A stretch of DNA of 64,000 nucleotides from Homoserinibacter gongjuensis (GTDB taxonomy: Bacteria > Actinomycetota > Actinomycetes > Actinomycetales > Microbacteriaceae). This document shows positions 18,695-28,012 of this stretch, in pieces. Below the pieces are notes generated by a model. The model was not told the origin of the DNA. It did no database searches and saw only the letters and a program-made list of their open reading frames with translations. The first letter of the stretch is position 1; each line of letters opens with the position of its first letter. The position numbers were made by a program, and so were the translations under genes. The DNA lies in NCBI RefSeq assembly GCF_030161875.1, contig NZ_BSVA01000001.1, positions 558,001 to 622,000 on the forward strand. The letters are read 5' to 3'.

Positions 18695-21281
18695 ATGCCC
18701 GCTCAAGGAACCTCGGCTAGAAGTCTGCTCGGCGCAGGCGCCGGACTCATCGGCTTCAGCGCCATCGCCGGCCTCCTGGTGACCGTCATGGTGGCTCCCG
18801 CGATCGCCGTCACCGGCATGACGGCCAACAACTCCATCGGCGTCTTCCAGGAACTTCCGGACTTCATCGAGATCTCTGCGCAGCACCAGCGCAACACCTT
18901 CGTCGCCTACGCACCCGACGGCACCGAGGTGACGATCGCCAACTACTACGACCAGAACCGCGAGGAGGTCTCGCTCGACGCGATCGACGACGACCTCAAA
19001 TGGGCCGCGATCGACGGTGAGGACCGCCGCTTCGAGGAGCACGGCGGCGTGGATGTGCCCTCGCTGATCCGCGCGGCACTCGGCCAGGCGACCGGCTCGA
19101 GCTCCTCGGGTGCGTCCACCCTCACGATGCAGCTCGTGCGCAACATCCTCGTGCTGAAGGCGGTCAACAACACCGAACTCAGCGAAGACGAGTACAAGGC
19201 GGCGATCGAGGCCGCGACCTACCCCGACCTGAACCGCAAGCTCAAGGAGATGAAGCTCGCGATCAGCCTCGAGAAGCGCTACACGAAGGACCAGATCCTC
19301 GAGGCGTACCTCAACATCGTGCTGATGGGCCAGACCACCTACGGCGTCGAGGCGGGCGCACAGCGTTACTTCGGCACCACGGCAGCGGATGTCACCCCCG
19401 CGCAGGCCGCGAGCCTCATCGCGATCGTGCAGAACCCGAGCAAGAACGGCCTGTACACCGCCGACAACTTCGAGGCCAACAAGAAGCGCCGCGACGTGAT
19501 CCTGGGGTGGATGCACACCCAGGGGCACCTCGACAAGGCCGCCTACGAGGAGGCGCTCGCAACCCCGATCGACGAGACCACCGTGAGCCAGAACGCGCCG
19601 CGCAGCGGATGCGCGTCGGCCCCGGTCGAGTACCGCTTCCCCTGCGACTACGCCCTCAAGTCGATTCTCAACGGCGAGGTCGACTCCCTCGGCGCGACGA
19701 AGGAGCAGCAGCTCCAGCGCTGGCGCCAGGGCGGCCTCAAGGTCGTGCTCACGATCAACCCGTCGCTGCAGAGCTACGCGACGGGAGTCGTGAGCGAGAT
19801 CGCGCCCGCCAACGAGACGCGTATGCAACTCGGCTCGGCGGTCTCGAGTGTCGAGGTCGGCACCGGCCGGATCCTCATCATGGCGCAGAACAAGACCTTC
19901 GACGACACCGGCGCAGGTGATCCGCTCACCACCACCGCCGTCAACTTCAACGGCGACATCCGGCACGGTGGATCCAAGGGCTTCCAGCCCGGATCGACCT
20001 ACAAGCCGTACGTGCTGATCGCGTTCTTGACGGCCGGGCATGGACTGAACGAGACCTTCAACGCGAGCATCCGCTCGACGCCCATGGCGAAGTTCCAGGA
20101 CAGCTGCAACGGTCCCTACGGCGGCCCCGACTACACCTACCGCAACGACTCTGGTGAGAGCGGCCTCTACAACGCCGTGCGTGGTACGGCGTACTCGGTG
20201 AACTCTGTGTTCGTGCAGATGGCCACCGAAGTCGATCTGTGTGACATCACCAAGCTAGCCACCTCGATCGGAGTGCACCGGGCGGATGGAGAGGCAGACG
20301 GTTCCGATCTGCTCTCGGGCCCGCCCGCGTGTGTGCTCGGCGGGTGTGACAACAACATCGCCCCTCTCACCCAGGCAAACGCCTATGCGGCCATCGCCAA
20401 CCAGGGCACCTACTGCAAGCCCATCATCATCGACAAGTTCATTGCGGATGACGGCAGCGAGATCCCGGGTCAAGATGCGCAGTGCAGCCCCTCGCTCGTG
20501 ACACCTTCCGTCGCCAACACCGCCGCGTACGCGATGGAGGCCGTCGTGAACGGTGGCACCGCGAGCCGGTCGAACCCGCGCGACGGCACCCCTACCTCGG
20601 CAAGACCGGTACCACGAACGACGCGATCCACACCTGGATGGTCGGCTCGTCGACCCGAGTCTCGACAGCGGTCTGGGCCGGGAACATCGACGGCAAGCAG
20701 AGCATGCGCAAGATTCGCGTCAACGGCAACTTCGGTGGCGACCTGCGTCACATCATCTTCAGGCCGATCGCCCAGGCAATCGACGGGCAGTACCCCGGCG
20801 GCGCGTTCCCGGGTCCCGACCCGGCGCTCATGAAGGGCGTGCAGGTGTTCGTGCCCGACGGTCTCATCGGCACGACACCGGAGGTCGCCAAGGCGGCCAT
20901 CGAGCAGGCGCAGCTCTCCTACGAGGACGGCGGCCAGATGGATTCCGACCTTCCCGTCGGCACCGTCGTCGCGACCGACCCGGCAGGCGGCTCGCAGGTG
21001 TCGAAGGGCAGCATCGTGCGCGTCTACACGAGCAACGGGCAGGCCACCGCCGTGCCGGATGTCGTGGGGCCGAACCAGAACTTCAACGACGCGAAGAACC
21101 AGCTGCAGTCGGCCGGCTTCACCAACGTCACGCAGACGTGTGAGGAGTTCGACCCGACGCCACCGGTGAACCACTCCCCGGCACGCTCAACAACGTCGTC
21201 GCACAGAACCCCGCCGCGGGTTCCGTCGTCAACAAGAACAACCAGGTGACGTTGACCGTACGGAAGAACAGCTGCCCGTGA
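18695..21281 (+). CDS. Bifunctional penicillin-binding protein with PASTA domains (PonA2-like), two frameshifts
   Basis: Class A PBP of about 860 residues that polymerises and cross-links peptidoglycan. One N-terminal membrane helix leads to a GT51 transglycosylase domain (catalytic Glu in AIDGEDRRFEEHGG) and a transpeptidase domain with GSTYKP, SVNS and KTGTT, then C-terminal PASTA repeats (PDVVGPNQNFNDAKNQL). The frame breaks near 20589 (four C for five, before YLGKTG) and near 21177 (four C for five, within PASTA). Both repairs restore conserved sequence. PASTA plus position next to the metallophosphoesterase matches Rv3682 (ponA2)-Rv3683. The stop overlaps the next start as GTGA. Confidence 0.93.
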
Positions 21282-22242
21282 CGAACGCGGGACGCGCGGT
21301 CGCCGGCGCGCTGGGCGTGACGGCGGCCGCGGGCCTCGCCACGCTCGCGTGGGGCGTGGTCGTGGAGCGCAACCGCTTCACGGTGCGCCACGAGACCCTT
21401 GCGGTGCTCGAACCGGATGCGCGGCCCATCACGATCCTGCACCTCAGCGACATGCATATGGCGCCGTGGCAGCGGATGAAGCAGGACTTCATCCGCTCGC
21501 TCGCGGTCTACGAACCCGACCTGGTGATCGACACCGGCGACAACCTGGGTCACATGGACGGCCTCGAGGGCGTGCGCCGCGCGCTCGAGCCGTTCGCCGG
21601 CGCGGCGGGCGTGTTCGCGCACGGATCGAACGACCACTTCGGCCCGATGTTCAAGAACCCCTTCGGCTACTTCCTGAAGTCGTCGGGGCGCGTCGCCAAG
21701 CGGGAGGCGGATCTCGACACGGCCGCCCTCAACAGCTTCCTCCACGACGAGCTGGGCTGGCTCGACCTCAACAACCGCGTGCACGCGGTCGAGATCAAGG
21801 GCACCCGCATCGAGTTCATGGGCACGCGCGACGCGCACCGCGGCTGGGATCGCCTCGGCGAGCTGCCGGGCGCTGTCGAGGAGATGCGCGAGAACGTCGA
21901 GTGGTCGAGCGATGAGCCGCGCCAGGTGCTCACGATCGGCGTCACCCACGCCCCCTACCGTCGCGTGCTCGACGCTTTCGTGAGCCAGGGGCCGACCTCA
22001 TCTTCGCCGGCCACACCCACGGCGGCCAGGTCCGCATCCCCGGTCGCCCCGCCCTCGTGGCGAACTGCGACATCCCGCACGCGCAGGCGCAGGGTCTGTC
22101 GGTGTGGCGGGCGGGCGCCCGCAGCGCCTTCCTCGAGGTGTCGGCGGGTCTCGGCACGTCGATCTACGCGCCGGTGCGCTTCGCGTGCCCGCCGGAGGCG
22201 ATCGTCATGACCCTCACACCGGTGCCACTCTCGGCTGGCTGA
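21278..22242 (+). CDS. Membrane-anchored metallophosphoesterase, frameshifted
   Basis: About 320-residue calcineurin-like phosphoesterase. An N-terminal hydrophobic segment (AGALGVTAAAGLATLAWGV) precedes the metal motifs HLSDMHM, DTGDN, GSNDH (in place of the usual GNH motif) and GHTHGGQ. This matches the family downstream of PonA2 in actinobacteria (Rv3683-like); the substrate is not known. The frame breaks near 21991, where GGGG should be GGGGG just before ADLIFAGHTH. The GTG start overlaps the PBP stop. Confidence 0.88.
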
Positions 22243-22257
22243 AGAACTGCTCGGCAC

Positions 22258-22293
22258 ATGAGAAAGGGCCGCCCGAAGGCGGCCCTTTCTCAT
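22258..22293. terminator. Strong bidirectional hairpin terminator
   Basis: Perfect inverted repeat with 16-bp arms (ATGAGAAAGGGCCGCC) and a CGAA loop, directly after the metallophosphoesterase and just downstream of the convergent tRNA-Pro. The outer T-rich end gives a short U-run. Confidence 0.85.
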
Positions 22294-22296
22294 TGG

Positions 22297-22370
22297 TCGG
22301 GGTAACAGGATTTGAACCTGCGGCCTCGTCGTCCCGAACGACGCGCGCTACCAAGCTGCGCCATACCCCG
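22297..22370 (-). tRNA. tRNA-Pro (CGG)
   Basis: Cloverleaf on the minus strand: acceptor CGGGGTA/TACCCCG, D-arm GGCGCAGCTTGGTAGC, anticodon stem CGTCG/CGACG with loop TTCGGGA (anticodon CGG), T-arm AGGTTCAAATCCT. Confidence 0.95.
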
Positions 22371-22420
22371 GTGCTGCCAACGGCAACCTGTCAAGGATAC
22401 CCGATCCTGACAGCGCCCGA

Positions 22421-23086
22421 TCACGTGAAGTCGGCGTCCGGCTCGTCGCCGTAGCTGAACTCCAACTTGGGGCGCCATCCGCGGTTCAGCACGCCGCCCG
22501 ATTCCTCGAGATAGCACGCGCCGCACAGCGACTCGTAGGTCACCTCGGTTCCGTCGATCGCCACCTGATCGCCGTCGAACACGAAGCGGTCACCGATGCG
22601 ACGGCCGTTGAACACCGCCTTGCGCCCGCAGCGGCAGATCGTCTTGAGCTCTTCGAGCGAGTGCGCGATCTCGAGCAGGCGCCGGCTTCCGGGGAACGCG
22701 ACCGTCTGGAAGTCGGTGCGGATGCCGTAGGCGAGCACGGGGATGTCCTGCTGGATCGCGATGCGCAGCAGATCGTCGACCTGCTGCTCGGACAGGAACT
22801 GCGCCTCGTCGAGCAGGAGGCAACTGATGTCGCGGCCCCGCTCCTGCACGGCGCGTGCGCGTTCCGCGAGGAAGCGGTCGAGCAGATCCTCCGCGGGCGC
22901 GATCGTGAAGTCGACCTGCCGCACCACGCCGAGCCGCGAGACGATCGCGTTGTCGCCCTTCGAGTCGATCGCGGGCTTGGCGAGCAGCACCTCGTGCCCG
23001 CGTTCTTCGTAGTTGTAGGCCGCCTGCAGAAGCGCCGTGCTCTTGCCGGAGTTCATCGCTCCGTAGCGGAAGTACAGCTTCGCCAC
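22421..23086 (-). CDS. tdk: Thymidine kinase
   Basis: 221-residue type II thymidine kinase for thymidine salvage. It has the P-loop GAMNSGKST, the Walker B-like LLLDEAQFL, a lasso-region YGIRTDFQTVAFPGS and structural zinc ligands CRCG and CGACY. GTG 23086 overlaps the response-regulator stop by one base (TAGTG), so the genes are translationally coupled. Many actinobacteria lack tdk, so this is accessory compared with the mycobacterial order. Confidence 0.93.
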   Translation of the reverse strand: MAKLYFRYGAMNSGKSTALLQAAYNYEERGHEVLLAKPAIDSKGDNAIVSRLGVVRQVDFTIAPAEDLLDRFLAERARAVQERGRDISCLLLDEAQFLSEQQVDDLLRIAIQQDIPVLAYGIRTDFQTVAFPGSRRLLEIAHSLEELKTICRCGRKAVFNGRRIGDRFVFDGDQVAIDGTEVTYESLCGACYLEESGGVLNRGWRPKLEFSYGDEPDADFT

Positions 23087-23772
23087 TACTCGAGGTATCC
23101 GTCCTCCGCCGCCCGGCGGATCAGTTCTGCCTTCTTGCCCGCCGGCCGCCCCACCTTCGCGTACTTCTCCCGAACCCGACGCAGGTAGGTCTTGGCCGTC
23201 TCGTATTGCACGTTCATGCGCTCGGCGACGGCGCTCGTGCTGTAGCCGGAGACGTACAGCTTGAACGCCTCCTCCTCGCCCGGGCTGAGCTTGGGTTTGA
23301 GGTGCTGCAGTGGAGCAGCGGATGCGGCGACGCGCGGGGTTCCGGCCTCGTCGCCCGCCTCGATGCCCATGACGCGCCGAGCGGCCGCCATCACGGCCGT
23401 CATCGACAGTGACTTGGACAGGAAGTCACTCGCCCCCGCCGCGAGCGCGCGCTCGCGCGCCTCGCGTGTATCGAGGCTCGAGAGCACGATGACTTTGGCG
23501 CCGGCCGCACGGCAGGTGCGCACGCGCGCCTCGATCGAGATCGCCTCCTTCAACTGGAAGTCGATGAAGACCAGGTCGGTGGGAAAGGCCGGGCTCTGCA
23601 CGAGCTGCAGCCAGTTGGCGGCGCCGAGCACGACGTCGAAGTCGGGCGCATTGCGCTCGATCCAGGTGGTGAGGGTGTCGAGCAGCACCTCGTGGTCGTC
23701 GAGAATGGCCAGCCGCACGACCGCACCCCCGGTATCACCGCGCACCGGTGCCACGCTGAGGGTCGGGTTCAT
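23086..23772 (-). CDS. Orphan LuxR/NarL-type response regulator
   Basis: 228-residue DNA-binding response regulator. The receiver domain has the acidic pair ILDDH, a phospho-acceptor Asp in VFIDFQL and a Lys in FLSKSLS. The C-terminal helix-turn-helix (SPGEEEAFKLYVSGYSTSAV, then QYETAKTYLRRVREKY) is LuxR-like. No histidine kinase is encoded nearby. In the raw frame it is fused to the radical SAM gene upstream, but that is an artefact of a frameshift there. ATG 23772 lies seven bases after a TAGGCT -10 box. Confidence 0.88.
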   Translation of the reverse strand: MNPTLSVAPVRGDTGGAVVRLAILDDHEVLLDTLTTWIERNAPDFDVVLGAANWLQLVQSPAFPTDLVFIDFQLKEAISIEARVRTCRAAGAKVIVLSSLDTREARERALAAGASDFLSKSLSMTAVMAAARRVMGIEAGDEAGTPRVAASAAPLQHLKPKLSPGEEEAFKLYVSGYSTSAVAERMNVQYETAKTYLRRVREKYAKVGRPAGKKAELIRRAAEDGYLE

Positions 23773-23779
23773 GACGTCG

Positions 23780-23785
23780 AGCCTA
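23780..23785 (-). promoter_or_regulatory. -10 box, leaderless response regulator gene
   Basis: TAGGCT on the minus strand is seven bases before ATG 23772; no ribosome site is present. Confidence 0.45.
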
Positions 23786-23842
23786 CCGCCGAGAGCGCTC
23801 TCCGAACGCGGGAGGAGGTGCTGAATCCTGCACGTGTTGCCG

Positions 23843-25461
23843 TCAGAAAAGGGTCGGCTGCAGCGCCGCCGCCGCGGCCGGGCTGAGCTCGGCGGCGAGC
23901 GCACCGCTCCCCGCGCCGACGGGCGTGGCCGCGCTCCCATGGAACCGGTCGCCGGGTCGACATTCGGGCGTTCCAGACCGTAGCGGCGAAGCAGCGGTCG
24001 GATGCGGGCGGCGAGTTGTCGACGGTACTCCTTGGGGGCGTACGCCCCCGCCCCGTAGAGGGCCCGATACCGCGGAACGAGCTCCGGATGCTCGCGCGCG
24101 AGCCAGGCCGCGAACCACTCCTTCGCCCCCGGCCGGAGGTGCAGGGCGCTGTAAGCGACCCCGGTGGCCCCCGCATCCGCGATGCTCGCGAGCGCGCGCT
24201 CGAGGTGCTCACGCGAGTCGGTGAGGAAGGGCAGCACGGGCATGAGGAACACCGAGCACGGCAGCCCCGCCTCGCGCACGGCACGCACGGTCGCAAGGCG
24301 CGCTGCCGTGCTCGGCGCACCCGGTTCGATCGAGTGCTGCAGCTCGTCGTCGAAGACCGCGATCGACATGGCCGTCTCGACCGGCACCCGCTCGGCCGCG
24401 GCCTGCAGCAGGGGGATGTCACGGCGTAGCAGCGTGCCCTTGGTCAGGATGCTGAACGGCGTCTCGGATGCGGCGAGCGCGGCGATGATGCCCGGCATGA
24501 GCCGGTAGCGCCCCTCCGCGCGCTGATACGGGTCGGTGTTGGTACCGAGCGCAACGTTCGGGCGCTCCCAGCTCGGCCGCGCGAGCTCGCGCTCGAGCAC
24601 CTCGACGAGGTTGACCTTGACGATGATCTGGGTGTCGAAGTCGCGCCCGGCGTCGAGATCGAGGTAGGTGTGGGTATTGCGGGCGAAGCAGTTGTGACTG
24701 ATGACGCCGTTGGCGATGAAATCGCCCGTTCCGGTCGCGATGTCGATGAGGTCGAGGTCCGCTCCGAGATCCACGATGCTCACGACGGTGAGATCGCTCG
24801 AGGTCTTCACGGATTTTCCATCCATATTCAGCTTGCGCGTGATCGCCGGCTGAACGACGCCGTTCAGGTATCTCCGGCGATAATCCGGTCCTCGCGAGAC
24901 GGGAATGGCTCCTCGCCCCATCCCGAACCCCATCAGTCGGTTGTTGCCGGTGAGATACGGGCGTTGGTCAGGCCGCGCCGCCGGTTCCACGTACTTCCAC
25001 CCGCGCTCCGTCAGGAATCGATGATCTCCGCTCGCGGTGAGCACCGTCCCGTCGGCAAGCTCGATCCGGAAGGCGCGCTTCCGCGTGGCCCATTTCGCCT
25101 CGACCGTCGTACGCACGTATCGGCGATACCGTCCGCGAGACTCCGTTCCGTAGATCTCGTCCCCCACCTGCACGTCGCTGAGCAGCTTCTCGCATCCATC
25201 CGCCATCAAGATCATGGTGTCGGGCGCCAGGCAGAAGACACACTGGTGGCTGCAGCCGCGGTAGGGGTTGATCGTCCAGCCGAACGGGAGCGACTTCGCG
25301 GCGCCGGGCACGTGGTTGAGCGCCGACTTGGCGAGCACCTCGTGGAAGGTCAGCCCGGCGAACTCGGGCGTCTGAACCGAGCGCACCAGGTTGTTGAGAC
25401 GCGCGAGGCCGGGCAGCGCGTCCTCTGCCTCGACCCCCAGTTCCTGCCCGCTCCACCGCAT
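23843..25461 (-). CDS. Rv2578c/SplB-like radical SAM protein interrupted by an intein, frameshifted near the C-terminus
   Basis: Precursor of about 540 residues; the spliced host protein is about 358. It begins MRWSGQELG and carries the radical SAM motif C70-SHQ-C74-VF-C77, then ALGTNTDPYQRAEGRY and FSILTKGTLLRRD, matching the Rv2578c family, whose reaction is unknown (it is annotated as spore-photoproduct-lyase-like). A 181-residue intein splits the [4Fe-4S] motif at the last cysteine. The frame breaks near 23930-23940; repaired, it ends LSPAAAAALQPTLF, stop at 23843, as relatives do. A perfect SOS box lies 8 bases before the start, so damage induction through LexA is likely. Confidence 0.9.
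24691..25233 (-). other. Mini-intein without homing endonuclease
   Basis: In-frame 181-residue intein. Block A starts C1-LAPDTMILMADG. Block B is TASGDH (H71, with Ser where many have Thr). Block F is DLIDIATGTGDFIANG, and block G ends VISHN before the C+1 of the extein. All class 1 splicing residues (Cys1, block B His, His180, Asn181, Cys+1) are present. The middle is too short for a LAGLIDADG endonuclease; the remnant PDYRRRYLNGVVQ resembles a decayed first LAGLIDADG helix, lacking the acidic catalytic residue. Splicing should work but homing should not. Confidence 0.92.
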
Positions 25462-25469
25462 CCAGGTAT

Positions 25470-25485
25470 TCGAACATGCGTTCGA
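25470..25485. promoter_or_regulatory. LexA/SOS box
   Basis: TCGAACATGCGTTCGA is an exact match to the actinobacterial and Bacillus-type consensus TCGAAC-N4-GTTCGA. It ends 8 bases before the radical SAM ATG (25461) and so overlaps the expected -10/start region. It also lies 7 bases after the stop of the M23 peptidase gene, which should not be controlled by it. Confidence 0.85.
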
Positions 25486-25492
25486 TTCTCTG

Positions 25493-26173
25493 TCAAGCGG
25501 GTTCGACGAGCGAGCCCTCACCGGGCACCGCGAGGTGTCGCTCGACCCACGTTCCGTCTCTCGCGCGCTCGCGGAACCGGCGGAACACGAACGGCAGACC
25601 ACGCGCGGATGCCATGTCGACACGGTCGGCCGCCTGCAGATGCACGTGGGGTTCCGTGGAGTTGCCCGAGTTGCCGCACTCCGCGACGGGTGCCCCGGCC
25701 TCCACGCGGTCTCCGGGCTGCACGCGGATGCTGCCCCGACGCAGATGCACGAGCGCGACGCACCTGCCATCGGGCCGGCCGATGATGAGGTGATTCCCCG
25801 CGATAGCGACGACCCCCGCCCGCACGCGCGCCGCCTGGCCCAGCGCATACGGCAGCAGCGTGAACGGCGAGCGACGCGCCTCGTGATCGGGCTCGCCGTC
25901 ATGCACCACGAGCACCTCCCCCGCGATGGGCGCGAGCAGCATCCGTCCGAATCCGACGAAGCGCTCGGGCGGCTCCGAGGCGACGAGCGCTCGCAGCGAC
26001 GGCGCGGCCGAGCGGCCGCGATCGTCGACTCCGACGAGATCGATGGCGTAGCGGGTGCCGAAGAGCTCCGTGCCGTGGCTCGGCACTCGACGCGCCGGGC
26101 TGTTCTGCACGAGCCACCGCCCGGGGCCCGGCAGCTCCACCACGATCGCGTCCACCTCTCGATGCTGGCTCAT
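25493..26173 (-). CDS. M23-family (LytM-type) metallopeptidase
   Basis: 226-residue protein with the zinc-peptidase LytM layout: H33 and D45 in SHGTELFGTRYAIDLVG, a biotin-carrier-like turn (IRVQPGDRVEAGAPVAECGNSG), and HVHLQ for the HxH motif. No signal peptide or membrane helix is seen, unusual for a wall endopeptidase, so it may be cytosolic or exported another way; relatives are often annotated simply as M23 peptidases. ATG overlaps the ABC-F stop as ATGA, indicating coupling. Confidence 0.8.
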   Translation of the reverse strand: MSQHREVDAIVVELPGPGRWLVQNSPARRVPSHGTELFGTRYAIDLVGVDDRGRSAAPSLRALVASEPPERFVGFGRMLLAPIAGEVLVVHDGEPDHEARRSPFTLLPYALGQAARVRAGVVAIAGNHLIIGRPDGRCVALVHLRRGSIRVQPGDRVEAGAPVAECGNSGNSTEPHVHLQAADRVDMASARGLPFVFRRFRERARDGTWVERHLAVPGEGSLVEPA

Positions 26174-27768
26174 GCCGCGACCAACGAGAGCTCGGGCCCC
26201 TCCCAGCGGCGGCGCAGCCAGCGGTCGTGGCTCGCCACGACGACCGCCCCCGGGTACGCGCCGAGCGCCTCCTCGAGCTCGGTCGCGAGTGACAGCGAGA
26301 GGTGGTTCGTGGGCTCGTCGAGCAGGAACACGTGCGGTGGCCGCGCCACGATGAGCGCGAGCGCCGTGCGCCGCTGCTGCCCGATCGAGAGGCGGCCCAC
26401 CGGGCGATCGAGGTCGCGCTCCGCGAGCAGGCCCAGGCCCGCGAGGGGCAGCTCGGCCGCGCGTCGTTCGCCGAGAGCCCGATCATAGAGCTCACGCGGG
26501 GTGCACGACGGGTCGCTCCACCGCACGTCCTGCTCGAGCGCCGCGATCCGCAGGCCCTTTCTGCGATGCACCCGTCCGGCATCGGGAGCGATGCGCCCGG
26601 CGAGCACGCCGAGCAACGTCGACTTGCCCGCACCGTTCGGTCCCGTCACCAGCAGCCGCGCATCCGGAGCCAGTTCGAGGCCATCGAGCGCAAGGCGCCC
26701 CTCGACCCGCGCGTCCTCGAGCGTCACGAGCGGCTCGTCGCCGTCGAGCACATGCGAGCCGGCCGGAATTCCGACGAAGCTCAGCGAGGGCGGCGGCTCG
26801 CCGACGCGCGAGTCGCGCAGTTCGTCGAGACGCACGGAGGCGTTCCGGATGCGACGCGCCACCTGACGCTCGCGGCCCTGGCCCTTGAGATACCACCCGA
26901 ACTTCTCGTTGTCGGGTCGGGAACGGGTCAGCCGCATCGAGCTCGCGGTCGTGGTCACGACAACCTCGAGCCGAGCCTCCTCGTCCCGCTCCTCCGCGAA
27001 CCGCGCCTCCCAGCGCGCCCGCTCGGCCTCCTTCGCCGCGAGGTAGTCGCTGTAGCCACCGCCGTAGCGTGTGACGCCCTCGGATGCCGCGGGGTCGATG
27101 TCGACGAGCCCGGTCGCCACCTCGTCGAGGAACGCGCGGTCGTGGCTCGCGAACAGCACGGGCCCGCCCCACTGGCGGAGGCGGGTCGCGAGGAACGCGA
27201 CGGCCGCGTCATCGAGATGGTTGGTCGGCTCGTCGAGCAGCAGGGCATCGGGTCGCGCGAGCAGCAGCGCCGCGAGTGCGACGCGACTGCGCTGACCACC
27301 CGAGACCTCGGCGACCGGGCGATCGAGGCTCAGGTGACCGACGCCGAGGCCGTCGAGCACCTCGTCGCGACGCGCATCGAGGGTCCACAGCTCGGCCGCC
27401 TCGGCCCGCGCGAGCAGTGTCGCGTACCGATCGGCAGCATCCGGGTCCTCGCCCGCGAGCGCCTCCCCCGCCGCCTCGAGCTCGCGTTCGAGGCGCCGCA
27501 GTTCGCCCAGCTCGTTCTCGATGATCGCGGCGAGCGGCGCATCCGGGTCGGCGCGCACCTCCTGGCGCAGCAGCGAGGTGGCCTCGGGGCGCTCGACGCG
27601 TCCGGCATCCGGTTCGAGCTCGCCGGCGAGGATGCCGAGCAGGGTCGACTTGCCTGCGCCGTTCTCACCGAGGAGGCCGATGCGGTGGCCTGGGCCGATG
27701 CTCAGCGAGAGGTCGGCGAACACGCGGCGGTCGCCGAAGGAGATGCCGATGGCGTCGGCACGCAGCAT
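26170..27768 (-). CDS. ABC-F family ATPase
   Basis: About 532 residues with two ABC domains and no membrane segments, so a ribosome-associated ABC-F protein. Walker A motifs are GENGAGKST and GPNGAGKST, signatures SGGQRSRVAL and SIGQQRRTAL, and both domains have LLDEPTNHL. ABC-F members act as translation factors or protect ribosomes from antibiotics; the sequence alone does not choose between these. A TTG at 27795 would extend the frame, but ATG 27768 begins the conserved MLRADAIGISFGDRRVF. Its 160-bp upstream region has no recognisable leader peptide. Confidence 0.88.
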   Translation of the reverse strand: MLRADAIGISFGDRRVFADLSLSIGPGHRIGLLGENGAGKSTLLGILAGELEPDAGRVERPEATSLLRQEVRADPDAPLAAIIENELGELRRLERELEAAGEALAGEDPDAADRYATLLARAEAAELWTLDARRDEVLDGLGVGHLSLDRPVAEVSGGQRSRVALAALLLARPDALLLDEPTNHLDDAAVAFLATRLRQWGGPVLFASHDRAFLDEVATGLVDIDPAASEGVTRYGGGYSDYLAAKEAERARWEARFAEERDEEARLEVVVTTTASSMRLTRSRPDNEKFGWYLKGQGRERQVARRIRNASVRLDELRDSRVGEPPPSLSFVGIPAGSHVLDGDEPLVTLEDARVEGRLALDGLELAPDARLLVTGPNGAGKSTLLGVLAGRIAPDAGRVHRRKGLRIAALEQDVRWSDPSCTPRELYDRALGERRAAELPLAGLGLLAERDLDRPVGRLSIGQQRRTALALIVARPPHVFLLDEPTNHLSLSLATELEEALGAYPGAVVVASHDRWLRRRWEGPELSLVAA

Positions 27769-27928
27769 GGAGGAAGGGGTATAGGGGTATCGCAAGGTGG
27801 GTGATCCGATCCGCTCGACCCTCGGATGCGAGGGGAGACGAGCCCCGCCGGGCGTCGGCCACGGGCGCGGGGATGGTCGGAGTCACAACTTCACGAGAGA
27901 CGAACCTAGGCGGCTCGGCGCGATGTGT

Positions 27929-27998
27929 CAAACGCTGCAGCGCCTCACGGGAAGCGCCAAGGATGCCTGCCGCGTCGCGTGAAGCGCTACAGCGTTTG
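27929..27998. terminator. Long imperfect inverted repeat downstream of mqo
   Basis: 27929-27949 pairs with 27978-27998 with three mismatches (CAAACGCTGCAGCGCCTCACG type arms). It follows the mqo stop by about 15 bases on the minus strand, so a factor-assisted terminator is the simplest reading. Confidence 0.45.
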
Positions 27999-28012
27999 GC
28001 CCGACGACAGCG

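Noticed and set aside
22258..22293. Attachment site next to tRNA-Pro
   Set aside because: The structure is a plain terminator hairpin and there is no duplicated tRNA 3' end or mobile gene nearby.
23086..25902. A single fusion of radical SAM protein and response regulator
   Set aside because: The join exists only because of a frameshift near 23935; repaired, the radical SAM protein ends normally and the regulator has its own start and -10 box.
27929..27998. Miniature mobile element
   Set aside because: No target duplication and no second copy in the window; position after mqo fits a terminator.
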